This document shows positions 4,213-5,435 of a stretch of 5,435 nucleotides of DNA, one piece after another. The stretch is from contig JAAUZS010000083.1 in assembly GCA_014804495.1 (NCBI GenBank), positions 4,347 through 9,781 of the forward strand, read 5' to 3'. A program made the translations under genes and the position numbers. The stretch's first letter is position 1. Each line of letters opens with the position of its first letter. The notes beneath the pieces are model-generated. The model was not told the DNA's origin. It saw nothing but the letters and a program-made list of their open reading frames with translations, and did not search any database. Source of the stretch: Lachnospiraceae bacterium (GTDB lineage Bacteria > Bacillota > Clostridia > Lachnospirales > Lachnospiraceae).

Positions 4213-5435
4213 ATGGAATTTATTGGAAGAAAAGAACAGTTGAAAAAGCTTGACAGAGAAATAAATTCAGAGGAATTGCGTTTAGTTCTGATATATGGGC
4301 GGAGACGGGTTGGGAAAAGTGAGCTCGTAAAGACTGCATTAAGGCAGTCCGAGGTTAGAAGCATATATTATGAGTGCAAGCAGACGACAGAGCAAAGTAA
4401 TGTGGAAAGCTTTTGCAGCATTATTTCTGAAAATCTAAATTTACCCAAACTTGGATATACAGAAATTGAGAAAGCATTAGAATACTTATTTAAGATGGCT
4501 TCAGAGAAAAAGATGGTAGTGGTATTGGACGAATATCCTTATCTAAGGGAGAATGTAAAGGGACTTGACAGCATACTGCAATCACTAATTGATAATAATA
4601 AAGACAAATCAAAGCTTACACTCATAATTCTCGGGTCTTATGTGGAGGTTATGAAGTCGCTGATTGAACACTCCAATCCGTTATTTGGAAGGACTGACCT
4701 TGTCATTGACTTAAAACCAATGGATTACTTTGAGTCGGCACAGTTTTATCCGAATTTTTCTGTTGAAGATAAGGTTAGAATTTTTTCTGTCTTTGGCGGA
4801 ATTCCTCATTTTAATAAGCAAGTGGATGATAAAAAGTCTGTAAAGGAGAATATAATTGAACTGATTGCTTCACCCGACGCGAGGTTGGAGAATGAAGTTC
4901 CAATGTACTTAAAGGGAGAATTGTCTAAGATTGTAAATGCTAATGAGACTTTTGAAGCATTGGCGAATGGATATTCTAAATATAGCGATATTTTGTCGCA
5001 GTCACATGTTTCAAGTGGTCCGACCCTCATTGATATATTAGGTAAACTGATTCAAATGGAGGTTGTTAAGAAGACTGTTCCAATCAATGATGAAAATAAC
5101 AAGAGAAAAGCAGGTTATTATATCTGTGACAATTTGTCTCTGTTTTACTATAAATATATTTTCAAGTATGCTTCTCAGCTTAAAATTATGGACTCCGATA
5201 TGTTTTACAGGAAATATATAGAAAGTGATTTTGAAGAAAAGTATGTGCCGCTACAATTTGAGGAGATAGCAAAGCAATATTTAATTAGAAGAAATCGGGC
5301 AGGACTCATGGAACCGATATTTGAAAAAATCGGGAAATATTATTATGATGATCCTAAGAATCATGTGAATGGAGAATTTGATATTGTAACAGAAGATGAG
5401 AAGGGATATGTGTTCTATGAAGTAAAATTCAAAAA
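4213..5435 (+). CDS. ATP-binding protein with C-terminal PD-(D/E)XK-type nuclease motif (archaeal ATPase/DUF234-like), partial at 3' end
   Basis: The frame is open from ATG 4213 to the window end (407 codons); by comparison with family members of about 450-480 aa, perhaps 50-70 residues are missing. The N-terminal part is a P-loop ATPase of the archaeal ATPase_2 type: FIGRKEQLKKL (3-13), Walker A GRRRVGKS (29-36), Walker B VVVLDEYPY (102-110, D106, E107), sensor-like ILGSY (139-143) and LFGR (157-160, possible arginine finger). FGGIPHF (194-200) is typical of the lid region. A winged-helix-like segment follows (YSKYSDIL to KTVPI, about 255-295). The C-terminus carries GEFD (387-390, D390) and YEVK (402-405, E403, K405), the spacing of a PD-(D/E)XK nuclease core. 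AAAGGA (4195-4200) is the ribosome binding site. These proteins are common near mobile DNA, but their biological role is not established. Confidence 0.88.
   Translation, partial: MEFIGRKEQLKKLDREINSEELRLVLIYGRRRVGKSELVKTALRQSEVRSIYYECKQTTEQSNVESFCSIISENLNLPKLGYTEIEKALEYLFKMASEKKMVVVLDEYPYLRENVKGLDSILQSLIDNNKDKSKLTLIILGSYVEVMKSLIEHSNPLFGRTDLVIDLKPMDYFESAQFYPNFSVEDKVRIFSVFGGIPHFNKQVDDKKSVKENIIELIASPDARLENEVPMYLKGELSKIVNANETFEALANGYSKYSDILSQSHVSSGPTLIDILGKLIQMEVVKKTVPINDENNKRKAGYYICDNLSLFYYKYIFKYASQLKIMDSDMFYRKYIESDFEEKYVPLQFEEIAKQYLIRRNRAGLMEPIFEKIGKYYYDDPKNHVNGEFDIVTEDEKGYVFYEVKFK

Noticed and set aside
4806..5030. 74-codon minus-strand frame inside the ATPase gene
   Set aside because: It is antisense to a well-supported coding frame with continuous family motifs, and has no promoter, ribosome binding site or recognisable sequence.

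Overview
The window looks like chromosomal DNA from a low-GC Firmicute, most likely a Clostridia/Lachnospiraceae member. The grounds are AT-rich codon use, strong AGGAGG-type ribosome binding sites, consensus sigma-A promoters with 17-nt spacers, and a greA-lysS gene pair. The species cannot be named from the sequence.

Left half (1 to about 2980) is housekeeping DNA on the plus strand. It holds the 3' end of an unrecognised gene, then greA (transcript-cleavage factor), then a large lysyl-tRNA synthetase, closed by a strong intrinsic terminator. The synthetase is the class I (archaeal-type) enzyme, not the class II enzyme usual in Firmicutes. It carries an extra C-terminal OB-fold tRNA-binding domain of the MetRS/Trbp111 type, joined by a charged linker.

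Right half (about 2980 to the end) looks accessory. A structured-looking intergenic stretch leads to a promoter and a Phd/YefM antitoxin - RelE/ParE toxin pair with a 4-nt ATGA overlap. The toxin gene runs convergently into a minus-strand remnant of an AraC-type regulator. That remnant keeps roughly the first half of a GyrI-like effector-binding domain; its recognisable homology stops almost exactly at the toxin stop codon, yet it still has a near-consensus promoter and a good ribosome binding site. Divergent from it is a strongly promoted gene for an ATPase with a C-terminal PD-(D/E)XK-type nuclease motif, cut by the window end.

The 168-bp region between the two divergent start codons is the most densely patterned DNA here. 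It has two back-to-back promoters, an 11-bp inverted repeat at the two 5' ends, a dyad over the ATPase -35 box, and a leader made of two tandem TCGG/CCGA hexaloop hairpins, the second of which holds the Shine-Dalgarno sequence in its loop. No RNA gene, CRISPR array or intact insertion sequence was seen.
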